A stretch of 64,000 nucleotides of DNA from Thermus hydrothermalis (GTDB lineage: Bacteria; Deinococcota; Deinococci; Deinococcales; Thermaceae). Position numbers and translations under genes: made by a program. This document shows positions 15,710 through 23,825 of this stretch, piece by piece. The stretch is taken from contig NZ_JAKTNT010000001.1 of assembly GCF_022760925.1 (NCBI RefSeq), forward strand, positions 1-64,000. The letters are read 5' to 3'. Below the pieces are notes generated by a model. It saw only the letters and a program-made list of their open reading frames with translations. It was not told where the DNA came from and did not search any database. The stretch's first letter is position 1. Each line of letters starts with the position of its first letter.

Positions 15710-15925
15710 TTAGGCGCCCCTGGCCCGGAGGCGGGCGGGCCCCGTGAGGGGGGCCACCTCCGCCTCGGAGAGGTCCAGGAGGGCCAGGGTGTTGCGCTCG
15801 TGGTCCACGAACTCCACCAGGTAACCCCCGTGGGGATATACCTGGACCACGGTGCCCACTTCTCCCGCCTTCAGGCCCCACGCTTCCTGGTCCCACATAA
15901 GAACAACCGAGCCGTGCTCCCCCAT
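15710..15925 (-). CDS. DUF4926 small protein
   Basis: This 71-residue protein matches the DUF4926 pattern: VVLMWDQEAWGLKAGEVGTVV, then VYPHGGYLVEFVDHERNTLALLDLSEAEV. DUF4926 proteins are small beta-barrel-like proteins often paired with a DUF6883-type partner and suspected to be antitoxins. I see no partner upstream. The ATG at 15925 is chosen because the family pattern starts a few residues later and GGAAAGG precedes it. Confidence 0.7.
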   Translation of the reverse strand: MGEHGSVVLMWDQEAWGLKAGEVGTVVQVYPHGGYLVEFVDHERNTLALLDLSEAEVAPLTGPARLRARGA

Positions 15926-16157
15926 CCTTTCCCCTTCCAAGGGTACGCCATCACCCGAAAGGTCCTTCCTCCTAAGCGTACCTGCACGCCTCCTGCCCAG
16001 CGCCCCGTGGGAGCCTCTTAGGACCACCCGCACCCCTTGGCCTTGGAAGCCGGGGGGTCTGGGGCCAAAGCGTATCCCGGGCCCAACAGCTTGCGTGGAC
16101 CAACTCCCCAACCCAAAGGGACCTCCCCGTGGCCATGGACGAGGCCCTGCCCCCTCG

Positions 16158-16189
16158 TTTACGCCCCGTATACGGCCTTTGGCTAGGTT
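16158..16189 (+). promoter_or_regulatory. SARP-type promoter before yceI/cytochrome operon
   Basis: TTTACGC (16158-16164) and TATACGG (16169-16175) are 11 bp apart. After 8 bp comes TAGGTT (16184-16189), identical to the -10 at 13922. The bases TTTACGCCCCG are shared with the 13.9-kb site. GTG at 16211 follows an extended GGAGGAGGTG. Confidence 0.55.
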
Positions 16190-16210
16190 GGAGGGAGGAG
16201 GTGAAAGGAC

Positions 16211-16721
16211 GTGCGGCTTCTTGCCCTCTCGGTTCTCCTGGCCGGCTTGGCGCTTGGCCAGAGGTACAGCGTGACGGGGGAAGCGGTATATAGAGCGCAG
16301 GCACCCTTGGGAAGCTTCCAGGGGGTCAACCGGACCCTTAAGGGAGAGGTGGTCCAAGAGGGGGAGCGCCTCCAGGGCCAAGCCTGCATAGACCTTTCGG
16401 CCTGGGACTCCAAGGAACCCCTTCGCGACCGGCACACCAGGGAGATGTTCCAGGTGGACCGCTACCCACAGGCCTGCCTGAGGCTCCAAGGGGTGGACAG
16501 GGCTAAGGGTCTCGTCCTCGGCACCCTCACCCTCCACGGCGTGGAAAAGCCCGTGGCCTGGCCCGTGAAGCTGAACCAGGAGGGAAAAGGGGTACGCTTC
16601 CAGGGTGCCTTCGCTCTAACTAAGGCTAAGCGACTATGGGCTTAAGGCCCCGAGCTTCATGGGCATGCGGGTCAAGGACGAGGTGTGGGTGGAGGTCCGG
16701 GAGGAGGGAAGGACCCCATGA
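16211..16721 (+). pseudogene. YceI-family protein with a one-base frameshift near the end
   Basis: Starts GTG with a signal peptide (RLLALSVLLAGLALG) and the YceI lipocalin-like pattern (YSVTGEAVYRAQAPLGSFQGVNRTLKGEV, then LTLHGVEKPV). In the starting frame the protein ends early at 16645. In the next frame the expected last strand continues (LSDYGLKAPSFMGMRVKDEVWVEVR) to TGA at 16721, overlapping the cytochrome start as ATGA. The shift is one extra base near 16623-16627. YceI proteins bind polyisoprenoid or similar lipids in the periplasm and often accompany cytochromes. Either the gene was recently broken, losing about 25 residues, or there is a base-call error. Confidence 0.75.
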
Positions 16722-17506
16722 GGAGGCTCTTCCCCTTGCTCCTCTTGGGGCTCGCCCTGGCCTCGGAAGGGGAGCGCTACCTCTACGTCCGCTGGGATGC
16801 GGAGAAGGGGGCGGCGGTCCTTTCCGACGGCACGCCCCTCCCCCCGGGTGTGCGCCTGGTGCCAGGCCAGTACGTGGAGGTGGAGGAAGGCCGTCTCAAG
16901 CCCAAGCGTCAGTGGCAACCGCCCCAAGACCTCGTTCGGACCTTCCAGCCCCAGGGCATGGGCCGGGTGGTGTTCAGCCACGAACGCCACTTCGGCTTCC
17001 TTGGAGCGAAGGGGACCAGTTGCGAAACCTGCCACGCCAGTCTGGACAAGGGCAAGGCCTGGCCGAGCACCGCCCCCAACCCCAGCCTGGAACCCCACGG
17101 CCCCACCTCCCTGGGCCGCTTCTGCGCCACCTGCCACGACGGTAAAAGGCTGGTCCAGCAGATTCCAGGAAGCCGAAGCCCCATAAGGGGGCCCGTCTTC
17201 ACCGCTTTGGGGAAGAAGGGTGCGGCCTCTTGTAACCTCTGCCATACTCCTCGGGACCACGGCCAGGACTTCACCCAAGGGCACGGGGAGGTGGCGGAAC
17301 GCCTAGGGGGGCAAGCCTGCGCCAGCTGCCACCGGGGAGCGGACCAAATAGGCGCCGCAGCGCTCGCCTTGGCCAGGGCCTTCCAAGAGGCACAGCTCGC
17401 CCTAATCCGCAACCCGGACGACAGCCAAGCCTTCAACCAGATCCTGCCGGCCAACTTCTGCGCCTACTGCCATGGGCTGGACGGGAAGGCTTGGCGTGGG
17501 AAATGA
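16718..17506 (+). CDS. Exported pentaheme c-type cytochrome
   Basis: A 262-residue protein with a signal peptide (MRRLFPLLLLGLALAS) and five CxxCH heme-binding motifs beginning at residues 102, 136, 172, 201 and 248. His-rich segments (FSHERHFGF, HGQDFTQGHGEV) provide distal ligands, so the fold is probably of the cytochrome c7/NrfB type. It would carry electrons in the periplasm. It overlaps yceI (ATGA) and is followed by a membrane protein and a two-component system, suggesting a regulated redox unit. The donor and acceptor cannot be deduced. Confidence 0.88.
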   Translation: MRRLFPLLLLGLALASEGERYLYVRWDAEKGAAVLSDGTPLPPGVRLVPGQYVEVEEGRLKPKRQWQPPQDLVRTFQPQGMGRVVFSHERHFGFLGAKGTSCETCHASLDKGKAWPSTAPNPSLEPHGPTSLGRFCATCHDGKRLVQQIPGSRSPIRGPVFTALGKKGAASCNLCHTPRDHGQDFTQGHGEVAERLGGQACASCHRGADQIGAAALALARAFQEAQLALIRNPDDSQAFNQILPANFCAYCHGLDGKAWRGK

Positions 17507-17517
17507 TGGAGGCGACG

Positions 17518-17958
17518 ATGGGAAACGCAAGGACATGGTTGCGCAGGCATCTGCCGGAAGTGTTCGGCCTCTTTGCGCTGATGGGGTTCTTCCTCACCTT
17601 GGCCGAGCTCTTCCTCATGGGCCACGTGGAGGGCGTACAGGTCGTCGCCCCTATAGCCGCCACCCTAGGGGCCTTGGCCGTGGGCCTGGGCCTTCTCCTT
17701 CCCCAAAGCCGGCCCCTGGCGGTAGCCCTGCTCCTTTTGGTGGGGGGCGCTGGCCTGGTGGGGCTTTTGGAGCACCTCGAGGCGAGCCTAGGGGAAGCCC
17801 AAGGGACCCCTCGGGTGGTCCTCGTGGACGAGGAGGGCGAGGCGTGGCCGGGGTGGGAAGGGAAGGAGCAGGAGGGCACGCCCCCGCCCCTCGCCCCCTT
17901 GAGCCTCTCGGGCCTGGGCCTTCTCGGGGCCCTGGCCCTTTGGGTGCGGGAGCCATGA
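17518..17958 (+). CDS. Small integral membrane protein, unknown
   Basis: A 146-residue protein with about four hydrophobic segments (VFGLFALMGFFLTLAELFL, VVAPIAATLGALAVGLGLLL, LAVALLLLVGGAGLVGLLE, LSGLGLLGALALWV) and a short acidic external loop. The ATG at 17518 is preferred because GGAGG lies 5 bases upstream. Two earlier ATGs lack a site. The stop overlaps the response-regulator start (ATGA). Context suggests a membrane partner of the cytochrome or sensor, but no family is recognised. Confidence 0.65.
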   Translation: MGNARTWLRRHLPEVFGLFALMGFFLTLAELFLMGHVEGVQVVAPIAATLGALAVGLGLLLPQSRPLAVALLLLVGGAGLVGLLEHLEASLGEAQGTPRVVLVDEEGEAWPGWEGKEQEGTPPPLAPLSLSGLGLLGALALWVREP

Positions 17959-18611
17959 GGGTGCTCGTGGTGGAGGACGAGCAGGGCATCCTGGAGCCCG
18001 TGGTGGCGGTCCTCCGGAAGGAGCGGTACGAGGCCTCGGGGGTGCGGAGCCTAAAGGAAGCCTGGGAGAAGCTGGCGGAGGGGGAGCCCGACGTCCTGGT
18101 CTTGGACGTGATGCTCCCCGAGGGGGAAGGGGCCGGCTTCCGCTTCGCCGAGGACCTAAGGCAAAGCGGCTACCGGGGAGGAATCCTCTTCCTCACCGCC
18201 CGGGATGCCCTGGAGGACCGCATCCACGGCCTGGAGCTGGGCGGGGATGACTACCTGGTGAAGCCCTTCCACCTTTCCGAGCTGGTGGCCCGGGTGCGGG
18301 CCCTGGCCCGGCGCACCGCCGGCTTCAAGGGGATGATCCTCACCCGGGGGCCCCTGGTGGTGGACTTCGCCCAGCGGCGGGTCACCTACGCCGGCAAGGA
18401 AGTGGCCCTCTCCCCCAAGGCCTTCGCCCTCTTGGAGCTCCTCGCCCTTCACCCGGAGAGGACCTTCACCCGGGAGGAGCTTTTAGAAGGGCTCTTTCCT
18501 GGGGCGGAAAGCGACGCCGTGCTCCGGGTGTACGTGCAGAAGCTCCGGCAATCCCTGGCCCCATGGGTGGTGGAGCGGGTGCCTGGGGGGTATCGGCTGG
18601 GAGAACCATGA
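17955..18611 (+). CDS. OmpR-family response regulator
   Basis: A 218-residue protein. The receiver domain has acidic residues VEDE, the phospho-acceptor Asp in VLVLDVMLP, Thr in FLTARD and Lys in YLVKPF. The C-terminal winged helix (VALSPKAFALLELLALHPERTFTREELLEGLF, then VYVQKLRQ) is of the OmpR/PhoB type. It overlaps both neighbours by four bases and forms a pair with the downstream kinase. Probable targets are the cytochrome and envelope genes next to it. Confidence 0.92.
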   Translation: MRVLVVEDEQGILEPVVAVLRKERYEASGVRSLKEAWEKLAEGEPDVLVLDVMLPEGEGAGFRFAEDLRQSGYRGGILFLTARDALEDRIHGLELGGDDYLVKPFHLSELVARVRALARRTAGFKGMILTRGPLVVDFAQRRVTYAGKEVALSPKAFALLELLALHPERTFTREELLEGLFPGAESDAVLRVYVQKLRQSLAPWVVERVPGGYRLGEP

Positions 18612-19849
18612 CCCTCAAGGGCCGCCTGGCCTGGGCCTTCTTCCTGGTGGCCGCCTGCACGGGCCTCGCCAGCCTCCTCGGGGGCTACGCCGTGTTCTGG
18701 AACCTGGTGGAGCGGGACATCGCCCTGGACCTGGGGGAGGCCGCCTCGAAGGTGCAGAGGGCCCTCGTCCTAACCCCAGAGGGCCCCCGGCTCACTTCCG
18801 CCGAGGCCTTCAGCGGGAGCCACTACGTCTTTGGCTTCCGGCTCCTGGAGGCGGGGACGCCGATCCTGGAGGGGGGCTTTTTCCCCCAGGCGGGGGAGGC
18901 TTGGCGCACCCTAAGCCTTCCCTGGCAGGGCTACCAATTGGAGGTTTACCTGCGCACAGAGGAGTACACCCGCGCCCTAAGGGCTTACGTGCGCGGGGGG
19001 CTTTTGCTCCTCTTTCCCCTTCTGTTCCTGGCGACCCTCTTCGGCTACGGCTTCGCCCGGCTCATCGTCCGGCCCCTGGACGAGCTGGCCCGGGCGGTGG
19101 AGGCGGTTTCCCTCCTCCGGTTTCCCGAACCCCTCGCCCCCGGGCGGGAACGGGAGATCCGGCGCCTGGTCCAGGGCTTTAACCGCATGGCGGAGGCGGT
19201 GCGGGCCGCCTTGGAAAGGGAGCGCCTCTTCACCCGGCACGCCTCCCACGAGCTGAGGAGCCCCCTGGCGGTGATCCGGAGCCAGGTGGAGGCCCTTCAA
19301 GGTGGGCTTCTGCCCTTAAAGCGGGCGCTTCCCCAGCTCGCCCAAAGCGTGGACCGCATGGAGGCCGTGTTGCGGGGGCTCCTCGCCCTGGCCCGGTCCG
19401 AAGGGGCCGACCTGGCCCCGCTAGAGCTCAGCGCCTTTCTCGGGGAGTACCTGGCGGGAGAGGAGGGGGTGAGGGCCAGCCTACAAGGGCCCGCCTGGGT
19501 CCTGGCCCACCCGGCCTTGCTGGAGCGCATCCTGGATAACCTCCTGGAGAACGCCCGCCGCCACGGAGCCCCGCCCGTGGAGGTGCGCCTGGGGGTGCGG
19601 GGGGAGGAGGTCATCCTCGAGGTGCGGGACCACGGGCCCGGGGTGGCACCGGAAGACCTATCCCGGCTTGCGGAGCCCTTCTTCCGGGGACAGATGGCGG
19701 GGGATGGTCTAGGGCTTGGCCTCGCCCTGGCGCAGGAGGCGGCGAGGCGGCTTGGGGGCACCCTGGAGGTGGAAAACGCCCAGCCCGGGCTTCGGGTGCG
19801 GGTCCGGTTGCCGAGGTGGGAGGATGGGGCGGCGGCAGGTTCTCTGTAG
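18608..19849 (+). CDS. Membrane sensor histidine kinase
   Basis: A 413-residue kinase with two transmembrane helices (about residues 7-30 and 127-150) enclosing a periplasmic sensor of about 95 residues. A HAMP-like region follows, then the H-box FTRHASHELRSPLAVIRSQ, N-box DNLLENARRHG, G1 box DHGPGVAPED and G2 box DGLGLGLALAQEAA. All catalytic motifs are intact. It partners the regulator at 17955. The signal is unknown. Confidence 0.92.
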   Translation: MTLKGRLAWAFFLVAACTGLASLLGGYAVFWNLVERDIALDLGEAASKVQRALVLTPEGPRLTSAEAFSGSHYVFGFRLLEAGTPILEGGFFPQAGEAWRTLSLPWQGYQLEVYLRTEEYTRALRAYVRGGLLLLFPLLFLATLFGYGFARLIVRPLDELARAVEAVSLLRFPEPLAPGREREIRRLVQGFNRMAEAVRAALERERLFTRHASHELRSPLAVIRSQVEALQGGLLPLKRALPQLAQSVDRMEAVLRGLLALARSEGADLAPLELSAFLGEYLAGEEGVRASLQGPAWVLAHPALLERILDNLLENARRHGAPPVEVRLGVRGEEVILEVRDHGPGVAPEDLSRLAEPFFRGQMAGDGLGLGLALAQEAARRLGGTLEVENAQPGLRVRVRLPRWEDGAAAGSL

Positions 19850-20363
19850 GTTAGCCCTCTGGCTCCTAGCGGCCATGGGCCTGGCCCTCGCCTCGGGGAG
19901 GGAGGGCAAGGAAGAGAAGGAAAGGAAAAAGGAGAAGGAGGAAAAGGAAAAGCGCCCCCTCTACTACGGACGGGTAGAGGTGGTGGAGGAGGGGCAGCTT
20001 TGGGCAGGGGGCCGGGCCATCCCCTCCGCCTCCCCCCTCCTCCCCTACTTGGCCCCAGGGATGGTGGTGGAGCTGGGCCCAGAGGGCCTTAAGACCCTGG
20101 AACCGGCAAGGTGGGCCTACTACGAGGGACCCGGTGCCCCCTGGGGGCTATCCTTGACCTGGGCCAGGGTCTGGTGGGTGGGCGGGAAGGTTTGGAAGGC
20201 GCTTCCGGGCACCGGGCGGGAGGCCCTCCTCGTGGCCCAATACGCCGAGGGGAAGTGGCGGGCCGTCCCCCCGGGCCTCCGCCTCCCCCGTCCCCCCAGG
20301 GAGGGGTGGTGGCTTCTCCGCCTGGAGGGCCTCGAGGGCGCTCTCGTGCGCTTCCTAAACTAG
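19824..20363 (+). CDS. Exported protein with Lys/Glu-rich linker
   Basis: A 179-residue protein with a signal peptide (RLALWLLAAMGLALAS), then a highly charged Lys/Glu stretch at residues 26-43, then a small beta-rich domain (YYGRVEVVEEGQLWAGG, LAPGMVVELGPEG) that resembles a single DUF5666-like OB unit. It overlaps the kinase end by 26 bases, so it is the last gene of the cytochrome/two-component operon and may modulate the sensor. It converges with the Ehr-like operon, its last four bases overlapping the NuoB-like gene end. Confidence 0.6.
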   Translation: MGRRQVLCRLALWLLAAMGLALASGREGKEEKERKKEKEEKEKRPLYYGRVEVVEEGQLWAGGRAIPSASPLLPYLAPGMVVELGPEGLKTLEPARWAYYEGPGAPWGLSLTWARVWWVGGKVWKALPGTGREALLVAQYAEGKWRAVPPGLRLPRPPREGWWLLRLEGLEGALVRFLN

Positions 20364-21169
20364 CCCCCTTCTGGGGCTTCATCGGGAAGGATCCCTCCCC
20401 GGAGCCGTTGCGCCACCCGGCCCGTGAGGAGCAGGAGGCCAAAGAGGATCGCCCCGGGCCGGGGAGGGTCCCCGGGCACGTACACGTCCACGGGCACCAC
20501 CCGGTCCACCCCGCCCACCACCTCGGGGCTCCCGGCGAACACGCCCCCCGAGATGGCCTCGTTTCCCACCGCCACAACCCCCTTGGGCTCGGGTGTGGCC
20601 TCATAGGTGCGCCAGAGGGCCTGGGCCATGTTGCGGCTCACGGGGCCAGTAACCACCAGGGCATCCGCATGCCGGGGCGAAGCGGCCACGGTAAAGCCGA
20701 AGCGACCCATGTCGTGGAAGGGGTTGGCAAGAAGCGCCACCTCGGAGTCCGCAAGGCCCGTATCCCCGGCGCTCACCTCCCGGAAAGCCAGGGTGGGAAG
20801 GACCAGCTCGGGCCGGGGGGGAGGAGGAGGGCCCGGGTCCAGGAAACCCCGGCTCCTCAGGTCCACCCGCTGCACCAGGTCTTCCCTGCGCCTCACCGCC
20901 ACCGCCAAGGACCGCATCTCCCCCACTGCCCGTGGATAGGCCAGGGCGCACCGGCCGCATCCCACGCACCGTGCAAGGTCAAGGCCGAAGACCCCTTCCT
21001 CTTCAAAGAAGGCGTCGCTCGGGCAGAGTGAAAGGAGGCCTCGTTGCGCTTCCCGGTCAAGCCCTTCGGGCTTCAGGCGTGGCAGGCCGAAGGCGTGCAC
21101 CGGGACCCTCAGGAGATCCTCGAGCTTCCTCGCTAAACGACCGATGCGCAAGCTGTGCCAAAGGCTCAT
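20360..21169 (-). CDS. Ehr-like complex: ferredoxin-NuoB fusion lacking the small-subunit cluster ligands
   Basis: A 269-residue protein equivalent to HyfH plus HyfI. The N-terminal part keeps one [4Fe-4S] site (Cys68, Cys71 and Cys74 in CVGCGRC plus Cys49 in CPSDAF). The rest matches the hydrogenase-4/NuoB small subunit (RFGFTVAASPRHADALVVTGPVSRN, PEPKGVVAVG, GGVDRVVPVDVYVPG), but every cluster ligand of that subunit is gone: the GSCNGC region reads AGDTGLADSE, GACA is GNEA (202-205) and GCPP is GDPP (233-236). Loss of these cysteines is the signature of energy-converting-hydrogenase-related (Ehr) complexes, whose reaction is unknown. It is the last gene of the operon. Confidence 0.85.
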   Translation of the reverse strand: MSLWHSLRIGRLARKLEDLLRVPVHAFGLPRLKPEGLDREAQRGLLSLCPSDAFFEEEGVFGLDLARCVGCGRCALAYPRAVGEMRSLAVAVRRREDLVQRVDLRSRGFLDPGPPPPPRPELVLPTLAFREVSAGDTGLADSEVALLANPFHDMGRFGFTVAASPRHADALVVTGPVSRNMAQALWRTYEATPEPKGVVAVGNEAISGGVFAGSPEVVGGVDRVVPVDVYVPGDPPRPGAILFGLLLLTGRVAQRLRGGILPDEAPEGG

Positions 21170-21177
21170 CTTCCCCC

Positions 21178-22488
21178 CTACAGGTCGTTCCCCGCATAGG
21201 AGAGGTCAAAGGACTTGTTGCAAAGGGGGAAGTCGGGAAGCCCCTCCCCCCGCACCGCAAGCTCCAGGGCCCGCCAGTTTTTGAAGGAAGGGTCCACGCC
21301 CTCCGCCACGTCCACCTGCCCCTCCAGGAGGCGCACGAACCAGAAGACCTCCCCCCTACCCGCCTCCACCCGCGCCATCCCCTCCCCTTCCCCCGGGGGC
21401 GGTTCCCAGGCCAGGGGGCCTTCAGGGAGGCCCTTGAGGAAGCGCAAGGCGAGGTCTAGGGCCGCCACCGCCTCCTCGGCGTATACCTGGGCCCGCGCCA
21501 GAACGTCCCCGCCCTGGCGCACCGCTGGCGCAAAACCCGGGTAGAGGGGGTCGTCCTGGCGCAGGTCGCGCGCCACCCCACTGGCCCGCGCCGTGGGGCC
21601 CACGAAACCTAGGGTTTCCGCCTCCACCCGGCGCACCACGCCCACGTACCGCATCCGGTCCAGCACAGGGGGATGGCGCAAGAGGCGGGGGAGTAGGCGG
21701 GCGAGCTCCCTACGGTAGCTGGCGAGGGCCTCGAGGTCCGCCCGGCCCTCCCGCCCCACCCCGCCCACGCGGACGAAGTTGCGCCCGTACCGGTGGCCGG
21801 TGAGACGGTCCACCCCCGCCTGCAGGAGGGCGCGGATCCGCCCCACCTGGGTGGCCCCGTAGGCGTAACCGATGTCGGTGAAAAGCCCCGCCAGGCGCCC
21901 CAAGTGGCCAAAGGCCCGCTCCAGCTCCAACGCCGCGCGCCGAAGAGCCTGGGCCCGGGGAGGGGCCGCCCGCCCGAGGGCCCTTTCCCAGGCCTCGGCG
22001 AAGGCCAAGGCGTGGGCCACCGGCTCGCTCCCTGCCCGCTCCACCAAGAGTAGGGCCCGCTCGGGACCGGCCCTGCGCAAAAGGGTAAGAAGGCCCCGGT
22101 GCTGGTATCCGAGACGGATCTCCAGGTGAACGATGCTCTCCCCGAGCACGCTGAAGCGGAAGTGGCCCGGTTCGATGATCCCGGCGTGGACGGGTCCCAC
22201 CGGCACCTCGTGCAGTTCGGCAAAGCGCCGGAAGGTGTAGGGAAGGTCGTGGCGCCGCAGGGGCTTCAAGTCCGGATGCCCGTCCACCTCCAGGCCCCGC
22301 TCCCATAGGGCGCGCTCAAACCAGTCCAGGGCAGGGAACTCGGCTGCCAGGCTCGGGAACCGCCCCCCACCCCCGTAGCGGTAGACCCGAAGCGTCCCTT
22401 CCACCTCCGCCACCAAGGCCACCCCATCCCCATAGGGGTACAGGGCCACCGGCCGACCCGACCGCAACGCCTCCCTCACCTCGTCCAC
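21178..22488 (-). CDS. Ehr-like complex: NuoCD/HyfG-type large subunit without NiFe ligands
   Basis: A 436-residue fusion with a NuoC-like N-terminus (residues 1-85) and a NuoD/HyfG-like remainder (GPVHAGIIEPGHFRFSVLGE, IRLGYQHRG, DIGYAYGATQVGRIR). Both CxxC pairs that hold the NiFe centre in hydrogenases are missing: the first site reads ERAGSEPVAH (150-159) and the C-terminal site reads SFDLSYAGNDL (426-436). The protein therefore cannot be a NiFe hydrogenase, and the pattern agrees with Ehr complexes. Overlap with the membrane subunit gene upstream (13 bases) shows one operon. Confidence 0.87.
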   Translation of the reverse strand: MDEVREALRSGRPVALYPYGDGVALVAEVEGTLRVYRYGGGGRFPSLAAEFPALDWFERALWERGLEVDGHPDLKPLRRHDLPYTFRRFAELHEVPVGPVHAGIIEPGHFRFSVLGESIVHLEIRLGYQHRGLLTLLRRAGPERALLLVERAGSEPVAHALAFAEAWERALGRAAPPRAQALRRAALELERAFGHLGRLAGLFTDIGYAYGATQVGRIRALLQAGVDRLTGHRYGRNFVRVGGVGREGRADLEALASYRRELARLLPRLLRHPPVLDRMRYVGVVRRVEAETLGFVGPTARASGVARDLRQDDPLYPGFAPAVRQGGDVLARAQVYAEEAVAALDLALRFLKGLPEGPLAWEPPPGEGEGMARVEAGRGEVFWFVRLLEGQVDVAEGVDPSFKNWRALELAVRGEGLPDFPLCNKSFDLSYAGNDL

Positions 22489-23822
22489 AGCACCGCCTCC
22501 ACTGCCTTAAGTAGCGCCACCGGGGGGAATAGTCCGAGGAAGAGAAGGGCGCCGAGCAAAAGCCAAAGGGGGGCCCACGGCAGGCCCCGGGCCTTGGGCG
22601 GCTGCCCGGGACCGAAGCCCATCCGGGTTACGGCCGGAAGCAACCCGGCAAAGGCAAGCCCGAGTCCGAGGAGGTAGAGGAGACCCAGGACAGGCCACCG
22701 CCACGCCGCCGTCACCGCCTGGACCTCGGCGTAAAAGAGGGGGAAGGGCGGGAGCCCCCCAAGGGCCAAAAAGGCCAGGACCAGGGGCACGCCGAGGGCG
22801 GGGAGGCCCAGGAAGAGCCCCCCCACCCGCCCCACCTCCCGGGCATGGGTGAGGGCGTACACCCCGCTCGCCCCGAGGAAGGCGAGGGTCTTGCTCAGGG
22901 AGTGGGCCAGGGTGTGGAAGAGGGCGAGCCAGGGCAGTCCGAGGCCCAGCGCAAAGAGGGCAAGCCCCATGTGCTCCACGCTGGAATAGGCGAGGAGCCG
23001 CTTGTACTCCTTCTGGCCATAGAGGAGGAGCCCCGCCGCCAAAAGGCTCAATAGGCCAAAGAAGAGGAGAAGGCCCTGGACGAAGGGGAAGAGTCCCGCC
23101 GCCTGGGCTAGGGCGGCGTAGCGCAACAGGGCGTAGAAAGCCACATTCAAAAGGGTTCCAGAAAGCAAGGCGGAAGCGGGCCCTGGGGCCTCGGCGTGGG
23201 CATCGGGAAGCCAGGTGTGGAGGGGGAAAAGGCCCACCTTGGTCCCGAAGCCCACGAGCAAGAAGGCGTAGGCCACCTTGAACCCCTCCGGGTTCACGGA
23301 GGCCATGAGCGACCGGGCCCGCCCCCAGTCCAAGGTGGCTCCCCCCAGGAGGGCGTAGACCAGGATGACGCCCAAAAGCCCGAAGGCGATGCCCACGCTC
23401 CCCAGCATCAGGTACTTCCAGGTGGCCTCGAGGGCCCTGGCCCCGCCCCTGTGGTAGACAAGGAGGGCGGAGGCCAATGTGCTCCCCTCTACGAAGATCC
23501 AGAGGACCCCGAGGTTGTGGGCCAGGTAGGCCCCGTGGGCGGCCAAGAGGAAGAGGGCGCCGGCCCAATAGAAGCGCCAGGCTTCCTCCTTTGGGAAGTA
23601 CCCGAGGGCGAACCGGGCCACCAGGGCGTACAGCAAATCGGTGAGTACGAGGTAGAAAAGGCCCACCGCATCCAGCCGAAACGGGCCCGACGCCTGGCCC
23701 AAGAGGGCCAGGGAAAGAAGCGCCGCCCCTAAGGGCACGAGCTGGGAAAGGAGGGCCAGGCGGCCCGCCTCCCGCCGGCCCAGGAGCGCCAGGAGGGGGA
23801 GGAGAAGGAGCAGGTAAAGCAC
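22476..23822 (-). CDS. Ehr-like complex: antiporter-like membrane subunit (HyfF/NuoN type)
   Basis: A 448-residue protein with about 13-14 transmembrane helices of the Mrp antiporter family. Conserved features include the Glu in WIFVEGSTLASAL, the Lys in GFGTKVGLFPLHTWLPDAHAEAPGPASALLSG, and the Lys/His region LLAYSSVEHMGLALFALG with HTLAHSLSKTLAFLGASG. These residues form the proton path in complex I and group 4 hydrogenases, so ion pumping is plausible even though the redox centres are altered. Confidence 0.88.
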   Translation of the reverse strand: MLYLLLLLPLLALLGRREAGRLALLSQLVPLGAALLSLALLGQASGPFRLDAVGLFYLVLTDLLYALVARFALGYFPKEEAWRFYWAGALFLLAAHGAYLAHNLGVLWIFVEGSTLASALLVYHRGGARALEATWKYLMLGSVGIAFGLLGVILVYALLGGATLDWGRARSLMASVNPEGFKVAYAFLLVGFGTKVGLFPLHTWLPDAHAEAPGPASALLSGTLLNVAFYALLRYAALAQAAGLFPFVQGLLLFFGLLSLLAAGLLLYGQKEYKRLLAYSSVEHMGLALFALGLGLPWLALFHTLAHSLSKTLAFLGASGVYALTHAREVGRVGGLFLGLPALGVPLVLAFLALGGLPPFPLFYAEVQAVTAAWRWPVLGLLYLLGLGLAFAGLLPAVTRMGFGPGQPPKARGLPWAPLWLLLGALLFLGLFPPVALLKAVEAVLWTR

Positions 23823-23825
23823 CCC

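Noticed and set aside
20600-20620. A short CCTCATAGGT match to the CRISPR-like repeat
   Set aside because: Only about ten bases match and it lies inside the NuoB-like gene, so it is chance.
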